DNA of 64,000 nucleotides from Cyanobium sp. NAT70 (GCA_002701375.1 NZVB01000073.1:1-64000), one strand, 5' to 3'. Shown: positions 1 to 9,879, counted from the stretch's first letter. Numbers and translations: made by a program. Notes: generated by a model not told the origin, from the letters alone.

Positions 1-1373
1 CTCAAGCGCCAGATGTTTTTGACTTTAGTGGCAGCGATAAAGATTATCTTTTCAAGCTTGCCGGTGTTTCCAACCGGTTGCGTGGTGGTAGCGGTCGCGA
101 TTTGGTTGATGCAACTGAATCTGATCTTGATTCGATCTTTACAGGTGATGGTCTGGATGTTGTTAAAGATGGTTTAGGCACAACTTATTTTGATTTAGGT
201 TCTGGTGACGATCGCGTCATTTTGAAAAATGGTGGTGTAAAAACTGTGCTGACGGGTGAGGGTTCGGATCGCATCAAGATCAGATCGATTAAGAATGATT
301 CTGAGCTTTTGGCTTCGGTGAATGATTTTGTACCTGGGGAGGATTCGATTCAGTCATCTGAAAAGTTGAAATGTTCGCTTGGCTCTTTGAGTCGAGGCCG
401 ATTTGTTCAATGTGGTTCATCAGATGATTCTTCGGTTTCGATTGGTCTGTTAATGGATGCTGAAAGTTCTTTGCGCGATAAACGCTTGTCCTTAGGCCTT
501 GCTTTAATGGATCATGGGATTGTGAGTCAGATGAAAAAAGGTAAGGTGATGAAAAATATAAATTTTGAAAATGTTGATCAATACCTTGAAAGGGTTCAAG
601 GTATGGCGCGCAAAAATTTTCTTAAAAATGGCATCTTTGATCACACTATTTATGACCAGCCAAGTCGTCAAATCTTTACGGACAATGCGGCTTCGCTGAT
701 GAAGACATTTCTGCCGAAGCTTTCTTCTCAAAGGTTGAAGACTGCTGCCAAACGTTTTTATAAGTCTGAAACCACTGATCAAGAGAAGACTTTCGGGAAT
801 ATTGACTTGCTCCGAAAAACTGGGTCGGCTTTACTTTCAATGCTGGATAGGTTTAAGGCTCGTTATGAAAATGGCGATTTTGACGTGATCGAGGAATCTG
901 GATCGCGAGAGGATTCTTCGGGTCAGCAATTGGGATCGGTGAATGATTCTTCGCGTGCTGAAGAGCCGGATATTTCAACTACGATTGAAAATGCTTCCAG
1001 CCTTGATGTCATTAAAGCGATTGTTGAGCATTCACTACCAAGAGGTAGCTCCTTGTCTGAAGTATCTTTTTATGGATCGTCTTCGGACGATCGTTTGACT
1101 GGTAATTCAATTTCAAACATCATCTCTGGCGGTGCGGGTGATGATACATTGTTTGGAGGTGGGGGAGATGACTTTTTGATTGGAGGCTCTGGTGCAGATA
1201 CATTCAGAATCTCGTCTGGCAAGGATATAATTGTTGATTTTGAAAAAGATATTGATTTGATTGATGCCAAGGGTTTGTCCTATGGCCAAGACTTTACCCT
1301 CGAAGAGTTTGTCGGCCCAACTGGTCTTGTGGGTGTCAAAATTATTGCTGATTCTGTTGAGTCAAGTGTTTGA
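1..1373 (+). CDS. RTX / hemolysin-type calcium-binding repeat protein, C-terminal part (5' end outside window)
   Basis: Frame is open to the left edge (QAPDVFDFSGSDKDYLFKLAGVSNRLRGGSGRD...); C-terminal GGAGDDTLFGGGGDDFLIGGSGADTF nonapeptide repeats followed by a GKDIIVDFEKDIDLID cap. Confidence 0.85.
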   Translation, partial: QAPDVFDFSGSDKDYLFKLAGVSNRLRGGSGRDLVDATESDLDSIFTGDGLDVVKDGLGTTYFDLGSGDDRVILKNGGVKTVLTGEGSDRIKIRSIKNDSELLASVNDFVPGEDSIQSSEKLKCSLGSLSRGRFVQCGSSDDSSVSIGLLMDAESSLRDKRLSLGLALMDHGIVSQMKKGKVMKNINFENVDQYLERVQGMARKNFLKNGIFDHTIYDQPSRQIFTDNAASLMKTFLPKLSSQRLKTAAKRFYKSETTDQEKTFGNIDLLRKTGSALLSMLDRFKARYENGDFDVIEESGSREDSSGQQLGSVNDSSRAEEPDISTTIENASSLDVIKAIVEHSLPRGSSLSEVSFYGSSSDDRLTGNSISNIISGGAGDDTLFGGGGDDFLIGGSGADTFRISSGKDIIVDFEKDIDLIDAKGLSYGQDFTLEEFVGPTGLVGVKIIADSVESSV

Positions 1374-1567
1374 ATTTCGCCGCATATATGTGCTGTTTTG
1401 AGATCGCTGGCGATGAATGTAAGTTTTTGTTTTTAGCCTTGTCTCCATGTCTTGTTTCGGGTGAAATGTTTTTCTCAGTACTTTGAGGATGCCATCCTCA
1501 GGATTGCGTTTAATCCGTCCGCGCCTTCATGTCAGTTGTTTCCAGGCTTTTTCGCGCTAGGCGCTGA

Positions 1568-2236
1568 TCAGCGGCAGGACGGTTTGTCTCCCTTCCATCC
1601 CGCCATGGAGCGGGCGACCGGAGAGCAGACCAGGCGCCGCGCAGGCGCAAGCGCTGGGTTCAACTGCCGGGAGCTGAATGGCGGCAGGGGGCGACTGCGC
1701 AGCCATGCGCCCCAGCGGAATTCGTGATAAGGGATTTGAGGCTCTGGTTTGATCGCTCCTTCCTTCTTCAGCTTCCATACCAAGCTTCGGTAGGGATCGT
1801 CTTCTAGATCCATTAATGACTGAGGCAAATCTTTGGTTGCTCGCGGGCCTTGACCTCTGCCGTCATAAAGATAAAGCCAGCCTTGTTGCTGAAGGAAACC
1901 AAGCACCTCTGATCGATCAGAGGTGGTCAGATCCGCAATCAGATATCCCCATGCCTTGGACTTTGGATCAAGACCAAGCAGTCCACGTAGACGGTGGTGC
2001 CTGTCAACCATCCAGAGCGACCCTTGAGCACTGCGTACGAGTGGAACGGGTTTGCGTTTGAGGTAATTCAGTTGCTCGCGTTGGCTGTCATGGGAAAAGT
2101 CCTCTTGCCTCGCCCAGACCTCGGCTAGACCGACACACCACTGGGTTGGATGCAAGGCAGCGATCGAGACTTCAAAAAGCTCCGTTGATGCGTCCGGTTC
2201 AGGGATCTGTTGATACGGCGGAAGCTGCAGTGACAC
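1568..2236 (-). CDS. ParB-like nuclease domain protein (ParBc_2-like)
   Basis: IAALHPTQWCVGLAEV...VPLVRSAQGSLWMVDRHHRLRGLLGL pattern of ParB-like putative nucleases. Confidence 0.65.
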   Translation of the reverse strand: MSLQLPPYQQIPEPDASTELFEVSIAALHPTQWCVGLAEVWARQEDFSHDSQREQLNYLKRKPVPLVRSAQGSLWMVDRHHRLRGLLGLDPKSKAWGYLIADLTTSDRSEVLGFLQQQGWLYLYDGRGQGPRATKDLPQSLMDLEDDPYRSLVWKLKKEGAIKPEPQIPYHEFRWGAWLRSRPLPPFSSRQLNPALAPARRLVCSPVARSMAGWKGDKPSCR

Positions 2237-2285
2237 GCCTCAAGCCTCTGATGTCGTCACTATGACGGAGGGAGTGATGGGCTGG

Positions 2286-3557
2286 TCATTCATTCGTCGA
2301 CCGGAAGGGTTGAGGGTTTTGATCAAAGCGATTGTTGTGAGGAAGCGGTAGGGGTTGTTCTGGACCGTCCATCGCCGCAGTCATCTCAAGTGCTTGGCGA
2401 AGTCGTCTCGCCGCTGGTAGAGGCATGTCTCTTGGAACGGAGATCCTGTCGCGTAAGTAGCGCAGGCCAACGGCGCTTCCTCGCCGTGGTTGACAGGGTT
2501 TGGCTTGGATCAGTTGTGTTAGGGCACAGCGAAGTGGTTGATCAAAGTCGATCGGCCCGAGTGGATTGACAGCCAGAAGTTTCTTGCGGTGACGTAGGAC
2601 ACGCGTGAGGGCCAAACCCGCCATCGCTGGAGAGTCAGCCAGCTCTTTCGGCCAACAGGCTTCGTCATCAGCTAGGCCATCGCCTAGATCAATTTTGAAG
2701 GCCATCTCCTGAGCAATGGGGTTGTCATCGAACCAACAACCACCCATCTGTGGGGGCAGATCATGGACATGGGTGTGGATGTCACTTTGAGTGCCCCGGT
2801 ACGTTTCAAGCGCTTCTAAGGCGAGGAACCAGCGATCAATGGCGGGATGTTCGCGGCGCATGGCATAGCCCTTGTAGTACGCCAGTGAGGCATTCATTCG
2901 CTCCACATAGGGAACGAAAATGAGATCCACGGAACCGGGGCTGGCAGGGTCCAGCCACGGTGCATCCGTGCCTTGTAGGGCCTGCTCGAATCGTGTCGCG
3001 ATTCGCTGGAATTGTTGGCATGCCTGTCGTTGTTGAGCCGGTCCTAGGCCTGGAGTACAGAGCCAGATGCACCAGGCTCGAAAAAGCAATCGTTCCAATT
3101 GACGCAGCTCCAGGGCTCGTGAGTCCTGAAGAGGCATCCCGAGCGGCCCAAAGCATTGTTCCAACACCAGCAGAATCTCATCACTTTCCGTGATCAGCTG
3201 GCCGTCGAGTTCCAGGGCTGGCAGCATCCCCGACGGCACCTTTTTAAGAAACCATGACTCTTTGCTGCCATAGCAGCGCATGGTGACTTTGCGGATTCGG
3301 TAGGGAATTTGTTTGAACTCAAGCCAAAGCCAAACTTTTTGGCAGTAGGGGCACCAGGCGTGGTGATCTCGATACAACGTGACACGCACGTTGGATTCCG
3401 GTTGCCCGAAGAGGCGGAGCAATGCTTGCGAATTGGTGGGCCCATTCACACGGTCTGGCTCGGGTATGGCCAGTGTTTCGAGTTCAGGCCAACTCATCGG
3501 GGTGGCCAAATTCGATGAAGATTGCATCGACTCCGAAGGCAGCATCGTCTCTGCCAT
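2286..3557 (-). CDS. Glutathione S-transferase family protein
   Basis: N-terminal thioredoxin-fold CPYC motif (HAWCPYCQKVWLWLEFKQIPYRIRKVTM) plus GST C-terminal helical region. Confidence 0.85.
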   Translation of the reverse strand: MAETMLPSESMQSSSNLATPMSWPELETLAIPEPDRVNGPTNSQALLRLFGQPESNVRVTLYRDHHAWCPYCQKVWLWLEFKQIPYRIRKVTMRCYGSKESWFLKKVPSGMLPALELDGQLITESDEILLVLEQCFGPLGMPLQDSRALELRQLERLLFRAWCIWLCTPGLGPAQQRQACQQFQRIATRFEQALQGTDAPWLDPASPGSVDLIFVPYVERMNASLAYYKGYAMRREHPAIDRWFLALEALETYRGTQSDIHTHVHDLPPQMGGCWFDDNPIAQEMAFKIDLGDGLADDEACWPKELADSPAMAGLALTRVLRHRKKLLAVNPLGPIDFDQPLRCALTQLIQAKPCQPRRGSAVGLRYLRDRISVPRDMPLPAARRLRQALEMTAAMDGPEQPLPLPHNNRFDQNPQPFRSTNE

Positions 3558-3676
3558 AAGAGAGCCACTCTCTCAGTTGAGCTGCAGGACCGGACTCGTG
3601 AGGTTTGCAGCTCCTGTCAAAGGTTGCTCACCAAGCCAGGCCAGGATCACAACAATGGAAGTTCCGTTGGCTGCGC

Positions 3677-5038
3677 ATGGACGATTCCTTTGATCTTTTG
3701 GTTCTTGGTGCAGGATCTGGTGGCCTGGCAGCTGCTAAACGGGCTGCCCGCCATGGTGCAAGCGTGGCGATTTTGGAAGGGGATCGTGTTGGCGGCACAT
3801 GCGTGATACGCGGATGTGTCCCCAAGAAATTGCTCGTGTATGGAGCCAATGCTCGCCGGCAGCTCTTGGATTTATCGGCCTATGGCGTGACGGTTGGTGC
3901 GGTTCAGTCCGATGTGAGTGAGCTGCTTCGCCGCGTTCGCGCCGAGGTGGATCGTTTGAACACGCGGCATATCAGTTTTTTGGAGAAAGCCGGCGTCAAG
4001 CTGGTGTCCGGTTGGGGGCGCTTCACTGGACCGAACAGCATTGGGATTTCATCCAATCGCGACGGAGCGTTTGATCAGGAGCTCAAGGCAAGCCAACTGC
4101 TGATCGCTGTTGGAGGTCGTCCTGTTCGGCCGCAGATCCCAGGCGTTGAGCACACCTGGGTCAGTGATGACATGTTTCAGCAAGACGATTATCCCGAGCA
4201 TGTGGTGGTGGTTGGTGCTGGATTCATCGCCTGTGAATTCGCTTGCATCCTGCAAGGGCTTGGGCGTTCGGTCACGCAAGTGGTTCGAGGCCCCCGGCTC
4301 CTGCGCGGTTTCGACAGCGAGTTGGCGGCAGCTGTCTTGGAGGGGATGCGCAGCAGTGGCATTGAAGTGAAGTTGGGCTGCACAGTCACAGCAGTTCAAG
4401 GCCATCCGGGGGCTCTGACCACGGTGTTGTCAGACGATTCCCTTGTGCCTTGCGGTGGAGTTCTGATGGCCACCGGTCGTCGCCCGTGGCTGCAAGGGCT
4501 GGGGCTGGATCGTGCCGGCGTACAGGTTGATCAAGGCAGGGTTGTTGTCGATCAAAATCAGTGCACGTCGATGCCTCATATCCATGCCATCGGTGATGTG
4601 ACCGATCGCGTCAATCTCACGCCTGTGGCCATCGATGAGGGACGGGCCTACGCCGATCGGATCTTCGCTGCGCGCAACCGCATCGTGAATCACGATCTTG
4701 TTGCCAGTGCGGTGTTCTGTGATCCGGAGTTGGCCACTGTTGGGTTGTCGGAAGATGAGGCCGTGGATCGTCACGGACGAGATGCCGTCGTGATTCATCG
4801 CGCCCGATTTGGCGCGATGAATCACGCGTTACCTGGAAACGGCCACCGCTGTTTATTGAAATTGGTGGTTAAACGAGATAACGATCGTGTACTTGGCTGC
4901 CATATGGTTGGCGAACACGCCTCTGAAATTATTCAGATGGCAGCAATTGCTGTTGGGATGGGAGCGACCAAGGCGGATTTTGATCGCACCATGGCACTGC
5001 ACCCCTCCATCTCGGAAGAGTTTGTGACGATGCAGTGA
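3677..5038 (+). CDS. gor: Glutathione-disulfide reductase
   Basis: GAGSGGLAAAKRAA FAD motif, GGTCVIRGCVPKKLLVYG redox motif, C-terminal ALHPSISEEF; ATG at 3677 fits better than the ORF-track start. Confidence 0.92.
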   Translation: MDDSFDLLVLGAGSGGLAAAKRAARHGASVAILEGDRVGGTCVIRGCVPKKLLVYGANARRQLLDLSAYGVTVGAVQSDVSELLRRVRAEVDRLNTRHISFLEKAGVKLVSGWGRFTGPNSIGISSNRDGAFDQELKASQLLIAVGGRPVRPQIPGVEHTWVSDDMFQQDDYPEHVVVVGAGFIACEFACILQGLGRSVTQVVRGPRLLRGFDSELAAAVLEGMRSSGIEVKLGCTVTAVQGHPGALTTVLSDDSLVPCGGVLMATGRRPWLQGLGLDRAGVQVDQGRVVVDQNQCTSMPHIHAIGDVTDRVNLTPVAIDEGRAYADRIFAARNRIVNHDLVASAVFCDPELATVGLSEDEAVDRHGRDAVVIHRARFGAMNHALPGNGHRCLLKLVVKRDNDRVLGCHMVGEHASEIIQMAAIAVGMGATKADFDRTMALHPSISEEFVTMQ

Positions 5039-5067
5039 GACGCAATAGGCACTAGACAAGACACCCC

Positions 5068-5556
5068 ATGCATGATCGAATTGGACAGTTTTTGGGCAGA
5101 AAGATGGAATTCACTTTTCCGGCTCTATTTTCAATTTTATTTGTTGGGATGTTGTCTGCTAATGCAGGGCCACTTCCCTTGGACGGTTTCTATTTCTACC
5201 AGATAAGAAGAGCCGAAGACTCCAAACAGTTGCACAGTAGTACTCTTTGGTTGAAATCATCTGGCCATCAATTATCTATTTTTAGTACGGTTGAATCTGA
5301 CCCTTTTGGAGGCCTCTCTCGATGTGGAGGTTTGGGCTGCAATCTTAAGGTACACGATAAAATAGGAACTTTGACCTTGAGAAAAAGTAATAATGGCTTG
5401 AGAGTCGTCAAGGCAGAAGGATCTGCACGTTTCCTTGCGAACTCTATTTGTTATTTGAAAGAAGGAACTCTTGGCTTCCAATTGGGTTGCCGATCAAATA
5501 AATTCCCAGGAAATGTTGATATGAAAAGTATCGTTATTTTCTCGCCTGGAAGCTGA
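5068..5556 (+). CDS. Hypothetical secreted protein
   Basis: 162-aa ORF with N-terminal hydrophobic signal-like segment (FPALFSILFVGMLSANAG). Confidence 0.55.
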   Translation: MHDRIGQFLGRKMEFTFPALFSILFVGMLSANAGPLPLDGFYFYQIRRAEDSKQLHSSTLWLKSSGHQLSIFSTVESDPFGGLSRCGGLGCNLKVHDKIGTLTLRKSNNGLRVVKAEGSARFLANSICYLKEGTLGFQLGCRSNKFPGNVDMKSIVIFSPGS

Positions 5557-6293
5557 GTGAACATATGGTTCAGCCTAATGTCCATAGCAAACTGTAGTCT
5601 GAACGCAATGTGGGTCTCTTCCAGGGAAATACAGGTTGGCTCGTGTGGTTCCTGATCAATTTTCCAATCAAACAAGTCTGATCATCTGCCACGTCAGTAA
5701 TGGCGGTTTTTGTATTTCTTATCCACCATGTTCTCAGATACAACAGTCTCCAATATCTTCAAGACATCCAGGTGCCTCAGCTTCTTCTGTGCCTGAGTCA
5801 ACATCGGCTTGGCATGTGGATTACATTTAGCACTCAGAGTAGCGACCTTGGAAGCATCAGCTTCAACCAGCTCAAATACAGCGATTCTCTTATGGATTTG
5901 GGTCATCCTCAATAGCTGCGGCCTTTGCTGCTTTTTGAGTCATCAGAGCAGTTGGGAGATAGTTCAGGATGAGACGAGGTTGAAGTGATCATTAATCTTT
6001 CTTTCAAGGTGTGAGACATGAGTTGTTTGAAAATTTATTCTGACTTTGAAACTTTTTAAATGAATTGCAGTTTGTTTTTTGTCCCATCACCTTCTGAGGC
6101 ATTGATGTCGACGAATTTATTGTTCTCGTTTTTTATTAATGCTTGGATGAGCATGACTGGTGTTGGCTTTTAGGGGCTACGTGAATACTTAAATCCGATG
6201 AATTTTTCATTATTTGTGTCCTTTCTGTTCTAACTTGCTGACGATTGTTTCTTTGGAAGAAGCGATCCCGGAGCTGGGTTCAATTTGATTGGA

Positions 6294-7850
6294 TTAGGAG
6301 AGTTTGGCCGCGAGTCGCAGGGCCAAGGCGATGACGGTGAGTCCGGGCCCAACACTTGGACAACTGGGAAACACACTGGCATCAGCGATGTAAAGGTTGT
6401 CTAGTTCGTGGCAACGGCCGTCGGCGTTGACAACGGAATTGGCTGGGTCCTCGCCCATCCGGCATGTTCCACAGCCATAACCCACCACACTTAAGGGCGC
6501 CTCGCCACGGGCATGCGTGGGTGCCTTGATGACCACTTTGGTCACTGGGTCTGCTTCTATGGCTTTGAGTGTGTCGATCCAGCGGTAGACAAGTCGATCG
6601 TGGGCTTCTCGATTGTTGTGGATGTAGTTGACGCGAATTTGATCGTTATTTAGCCATACCTTGTTGTGGGGATCCGGTAAGACTTCTGTCATTGCCCACC
6701 AGGCCACCGAGCGAGAAGCGAGACGCTCCAACCCAAAATCTGGAATCATTTTGGTGACCAGCGAAAGCACTGGTGGTGATTCAGCAAAGAGGGCATCCTG
6801 GAGCACTCCACCGGCGGTCTGAATATGTCCGAGCGGGAAGCTCACATTTTTATCTCCCCAGTAGTAGTCATTCACGCCAAGGGATCGACCATAACGTCCG
6901 TTGTTGCGTTCGGCAGCGAGCTGCAGGATCGATGTGAGCTGCAGGTTCATCAGGTTTCGGCCCACCTGGTCTGAGCCATTACTGATGCCTTTGGGGTGAT
7001 GGGTGTTCCCGGATCGCATCAAGATTGCCGGAGTGTTGACGGCACCAGCGGCGAGGACCACAACATCAGCATTAAAAAGCCAAGAATCTCCGTTCACCTC
7101 CGCTTCCACACCTTTCACCTGCCGGCCGCTGGGACTCACATGGAGTCGAATCACTTTTGCGTTGCTTTGCACTGTGAGGTGATCGAGGTCGCTAACCTCC
7201 AAGCCAAATAATTGGGAATCGCCACTGGGATCATCCTGATCTTCAGACCAGCTGAGCGGAATGTCATAGGGCTTGCAACCTTGGCGCTCTAGAGCACATC
7301 GGAGTGGCTCAAGGAAAGACTCAATTGGTTTCGGTTTAGCGAGGTACTCACCACTGCGTTTTGGCTCAGTTGGGTCTACGCCAGCTTTGCCATGCACGCG
7401 ATAGAGGGTCTCGGCGGCATCATAAAAGGGAGCTAATTCGCTGTAGTTGATAGGCCATGCAGGCGATATGCCCTCCTGAAGTGTCACTTCTCCAAAATCC
7501 TGTTCACGCATCCGTTCCAGCACGGCGCCCCAGATTTTTGTATTGCCGCCTAGGGCATAGGTCGTTTGAGGCGCAAAGGGATCACCGTCTGGTCCAAACC
7601 ACTGTTCATTTCTTGGGTGATAACGATCCTTGCGGAACAAATCGACATCGGCGACGTTTTGATCTTCCAGAGCCATGGCACCGCCACGTTCAAGCACCAG
7701 CACGTTTTTTCCTTGTCGACTGAGCGCCCCGGCCAGTGTTCCGCCACCGGCGCCACTGCCGATAACGATGACGTCGTAATGGCTGTCGTCAATAATCATG
7801 GTGTTGTCGTCAGACGTAGATGAGGATGTTGGCCCACTCGTAGAGGGCAT
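6294..7850 (-). CDS. GMC oxidoreductase family protein (divergent, see findings)
   Basis: YDVIVIGSGAGGGTLAGALSRQGKNVLVLERGG FAD-binding motif; C-terminal GTCRMGEDPANSVVNADGRCHELDNLYIADASVFPS. Confidence 0.88.
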   Translation of the reverse strand: MPSTSGPTSSSTSDDNTMIIDDSHYDVIVIGSGAGGGTLAGALSRQGKNVLVLERGGAMALEDQNVADVDLFRKDRYHPRNEQWFGPDGDPFAPQTTYALGGNTKIWGAVLERMREQDFGEVTLQEGISPAWPINYSELAPFYDAAETLYRVHGKAGVDPTEPKRSGEYLAKPKPIESFLEPLRCALERQGCKPYDIPLSWSEDQDDPSGDSQLFGLEVSDLDHLTVQSNAKVIRLHVSPSGRQVKGVEAEVNGDSWLFNADVVVLAAGAVNTPAILMRSGNTHHPKGISNGSDQVGRNLMNLQLTSILQLAAERNNGRYGRSLGVNDYYWGDKNVSFPLGHIQTAGGVLQDALFAESPPVLSLVTKMIPDFGLERLASRSVAWWAMTEVLPDPHNKVWLNNDQIRVNYIHNNREAHDRLVYRWIDTLKAIEADPVTKVVIKAPTHARGEAPLSVVGYGCGTCRMGEDPANSVVNADGRCHELDNLYIADASVFPSCPSVGPGLTVIALALRLAAKLS

Positions 7851-8176
7851 TTGGGGCGAAGGATTTGAGCGTCTGTCACATCTGCGACGTTGGCGGTTTC
7901 GATGTAGGTCTCCCTCCTTAAAAGGTAGTTAGACATCCGGGCTCTGCACATCAATCGCATCTGAACAACGACATTGCCGTAACGAAGATGGGCCAGGCTC
8001 GCGGTTGCAACTCTTGAATCAGTCTTTACCAAGCAATCGAATTTCTCAATACAGTCACCGACGAATGGGGAGCGGCTTGGACGCCGCCAACCGTGGTGCC
8101 AAGAAATGGGTGGTATGACATGACAAGAGTCAATGGGAAGAACTCTTAGGTGTTCAATGGCACGTGTCGCTGACAA

Positions 8177-8320
8177 TTGTTTCGTTTTAAACAGACGTAC
8201 AAACAAATCGCTGATTTTTCAGCGTTTGCCTATGTAGATGAATTGTTAAGTTCTGCTGCGAGCCTCAATGAGTCTGAATCTCTCATTGAGGCAGAGCCTA
8301 GAGAGGGGCTTGCTGAATGA
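8177..8320 (+). CDS. Possible 47-aa small protein (TTG start)
   Basis: Below the ORF-track cutoff; reads MFRFKQTYKQIADFSAFAYVDELLSSAASLNESESLIEAEPREGLAE; no family recognised. Confidence 0.25.
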   Translation: MFRFKQTYKQIADFSAFAYVDELLSSAASLNESESLIEAEPREGLAE

Positions 8321-8781
8321 CCGCTTACTTTTTGTTTGATCAGCCAATGCAATCTAGTCAGGCAGAGGGAACATTGTCCTGGAATGTGCATTCAACGAAT
8401 GTGTTGAACTAGTGTTAGTGCGTCAATCGACTCACATGATTCATTTTTTGCATGGCAAGCGTCAGAGTCGATCCAACGAGATTGATCCATATCTCTTGCG
8501 TTGTATCCTTGTTATGAAGGCAACGAGTTGTTGATGGCAGTCAAGGTTCACAGGCTTCGACTGTATTGGTAGGCAATGTATTGCAGAGAACAGCCCTTGT
8601 GAGTTGATTTCTTGGCATGATGTAGGTATTATTTTGATTGTTAAACTCATCGTGTTCATGGCAATGATTTATTTATCTGTTGCTGAGGTTGAAAGGATAC
8701 GCTTGTAATATGGTTTGTCACAGCCTGTCTTCCGAAAATATTATCTTTTCGTGTAACAAGGAAAATCTACAGATCTGGGCA

Positions 8782-9300
8782 CTAAAGCGGGATGATTTTT
8801 GCCTGGTCTCCGATTTCTAGCCCGAGTTTCTTAACCATACCCGAACGCAATTCGAGCCAGTGATCAAATGGTGATATAGATTCATAGCGAGGACATTGAT
8901 CCGGTTGATCAAGTGTGCAAATTGGTAAGTTGACTGATAGGTCAACAATCGTTTCGTTCCTTAAAAACAAGAGATCTATTGGTGCAATGCAGTTATACAT
9001 ATACACTGATGAGTTTACTTCCTGCTTCTGAGGGAACATCATCCCCCTGCGTTTTGGCAGGGGCTCACGTTGCATCATGCCAAGCTGCTGATGAAACTTT
9101 GTCTCAGCCGATTCAGGTTTGATGGAAAGACCATTTTGGAAGATTACCTTGAATTTAGGCTTTAGCCTTTGCTGACTATGAAGTGCAACACGTTCAGGCT
9201 TTACACCCTCAATATGGGTATAAATATCGTCACTTGTTGTCATTAATAATGTACCTTCACTTACCGGTAAACTGAGAATTTCACGTACCGTGGAATACAC
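8782..9300 (-). CDS. DUF192 family protein
   Basis: C-terminal YESISPFDHWLELRSGMVKKLGLEIGDQAKII resembles the DUF192 end; GTG start preceded by GGAG. Confidence 0.7.
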   Translation of the reverse strand: MYSTVREILSLPVSEGTLLMTTSDDIYTHIEGVKPERVALHSQQRLKPKFKVIFQNGLSIKPESAETKFHQQLGMMQREPLPKRRGMMFPQKQEVNSSVYMYNCIAPIDLLFLRNETIVDLSVNLPICTLDQPDQCPRYESISPFDHWLELRSGMVKKLGLEIGDQAKIIPL

Positions 9301-9312
9301 GATTTGATCTCC

Positions 9313-9561
9313 TTAGAGAGGATTAAAGTCAGTGATTCGATCATGACCCTCACCAATTACAAAAAAATCAGCTCCTGGACCACCCGTTAATTGATCATCA
9401 CCAATATTGCCAATTAAAATATCATCTCCGGCTCCACCGAATAAACGATCATTTCCCCTCTTTCCAATCAGGTGTTCATGAGCATCAGAACCATACAATG
9501 TTCCACAGGATGTTCTCCCTTTAATTTTTTGACGCCTCATCGACCATGGATGCTGAGGCAT
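9313..9561 (-). CDS. Stand-alone mini-RTX calcium-binding repeat protein
   Basis: GTLYGSDAHEHLIGKRGNDRLFGGAGDDILIGNIGDDQLTGGPGADFFVIGEGHDRITDFNP. Confidence 0.75.
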   Translation of the reverse strand: MPQHPWSMRRQKIKGRTSCGTLYGSDAHEHLIGKRGNDRLFGGAGDDILIGNIGDDQLTGGPGADFFVIGEGHDRITDFNPL

Positions 9562-9714
9562 TGAATACAGGTTTCAGCTGCGATCAGTTTGGCAATTGAA
9601 TAATGACTCATTTCAATCATTAGGTTTGCTCAATTCAAGATTGGCCGACACACTCTATTATGATGTGGAAATTTAGTGGTTTGTTTTTACTAACCTCTCT
9701 CAAGAAGGAAAATC

Positions 9715-9879
9715 TCATCGAATAAGGTTTTCGTAGCCACGGTAAATTCTCCAACCACCCTTTTCTTTGGCCTCTCAGATAACCTCTTTGTTGGCGAGTT
9801 CTTGGGTTGAATTTATTGGCATTACATCAATGAATGCTGGCTCATTGTTAAAATTGGCTTTGATGAAATATATTCTCAT
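9715..9879 (-). pseudogene. Small ORF interrupted by one in-frame TGA
   Basis: MRIYFIKANFNNEPAFIDVMPINSTQELANKEVI-(TGA)-EAKEKGGWRIYRGYENLIR; TGA at 9775-9777, frame otherwise intact. Confidence 0.5.

Noticed and set aside
1452-1778. ORFs 1452..1727 (+) and 1557..1778 (-)
   Set aside because: Overlap the ParB-like gene 3' part in other frames with no family features
7796-8206. 136-aa minus ORF overlapping the GMC 5' end
   Set aside because: No recognisable domain; overlaps the start of a convincing gene; composition looks non-coding
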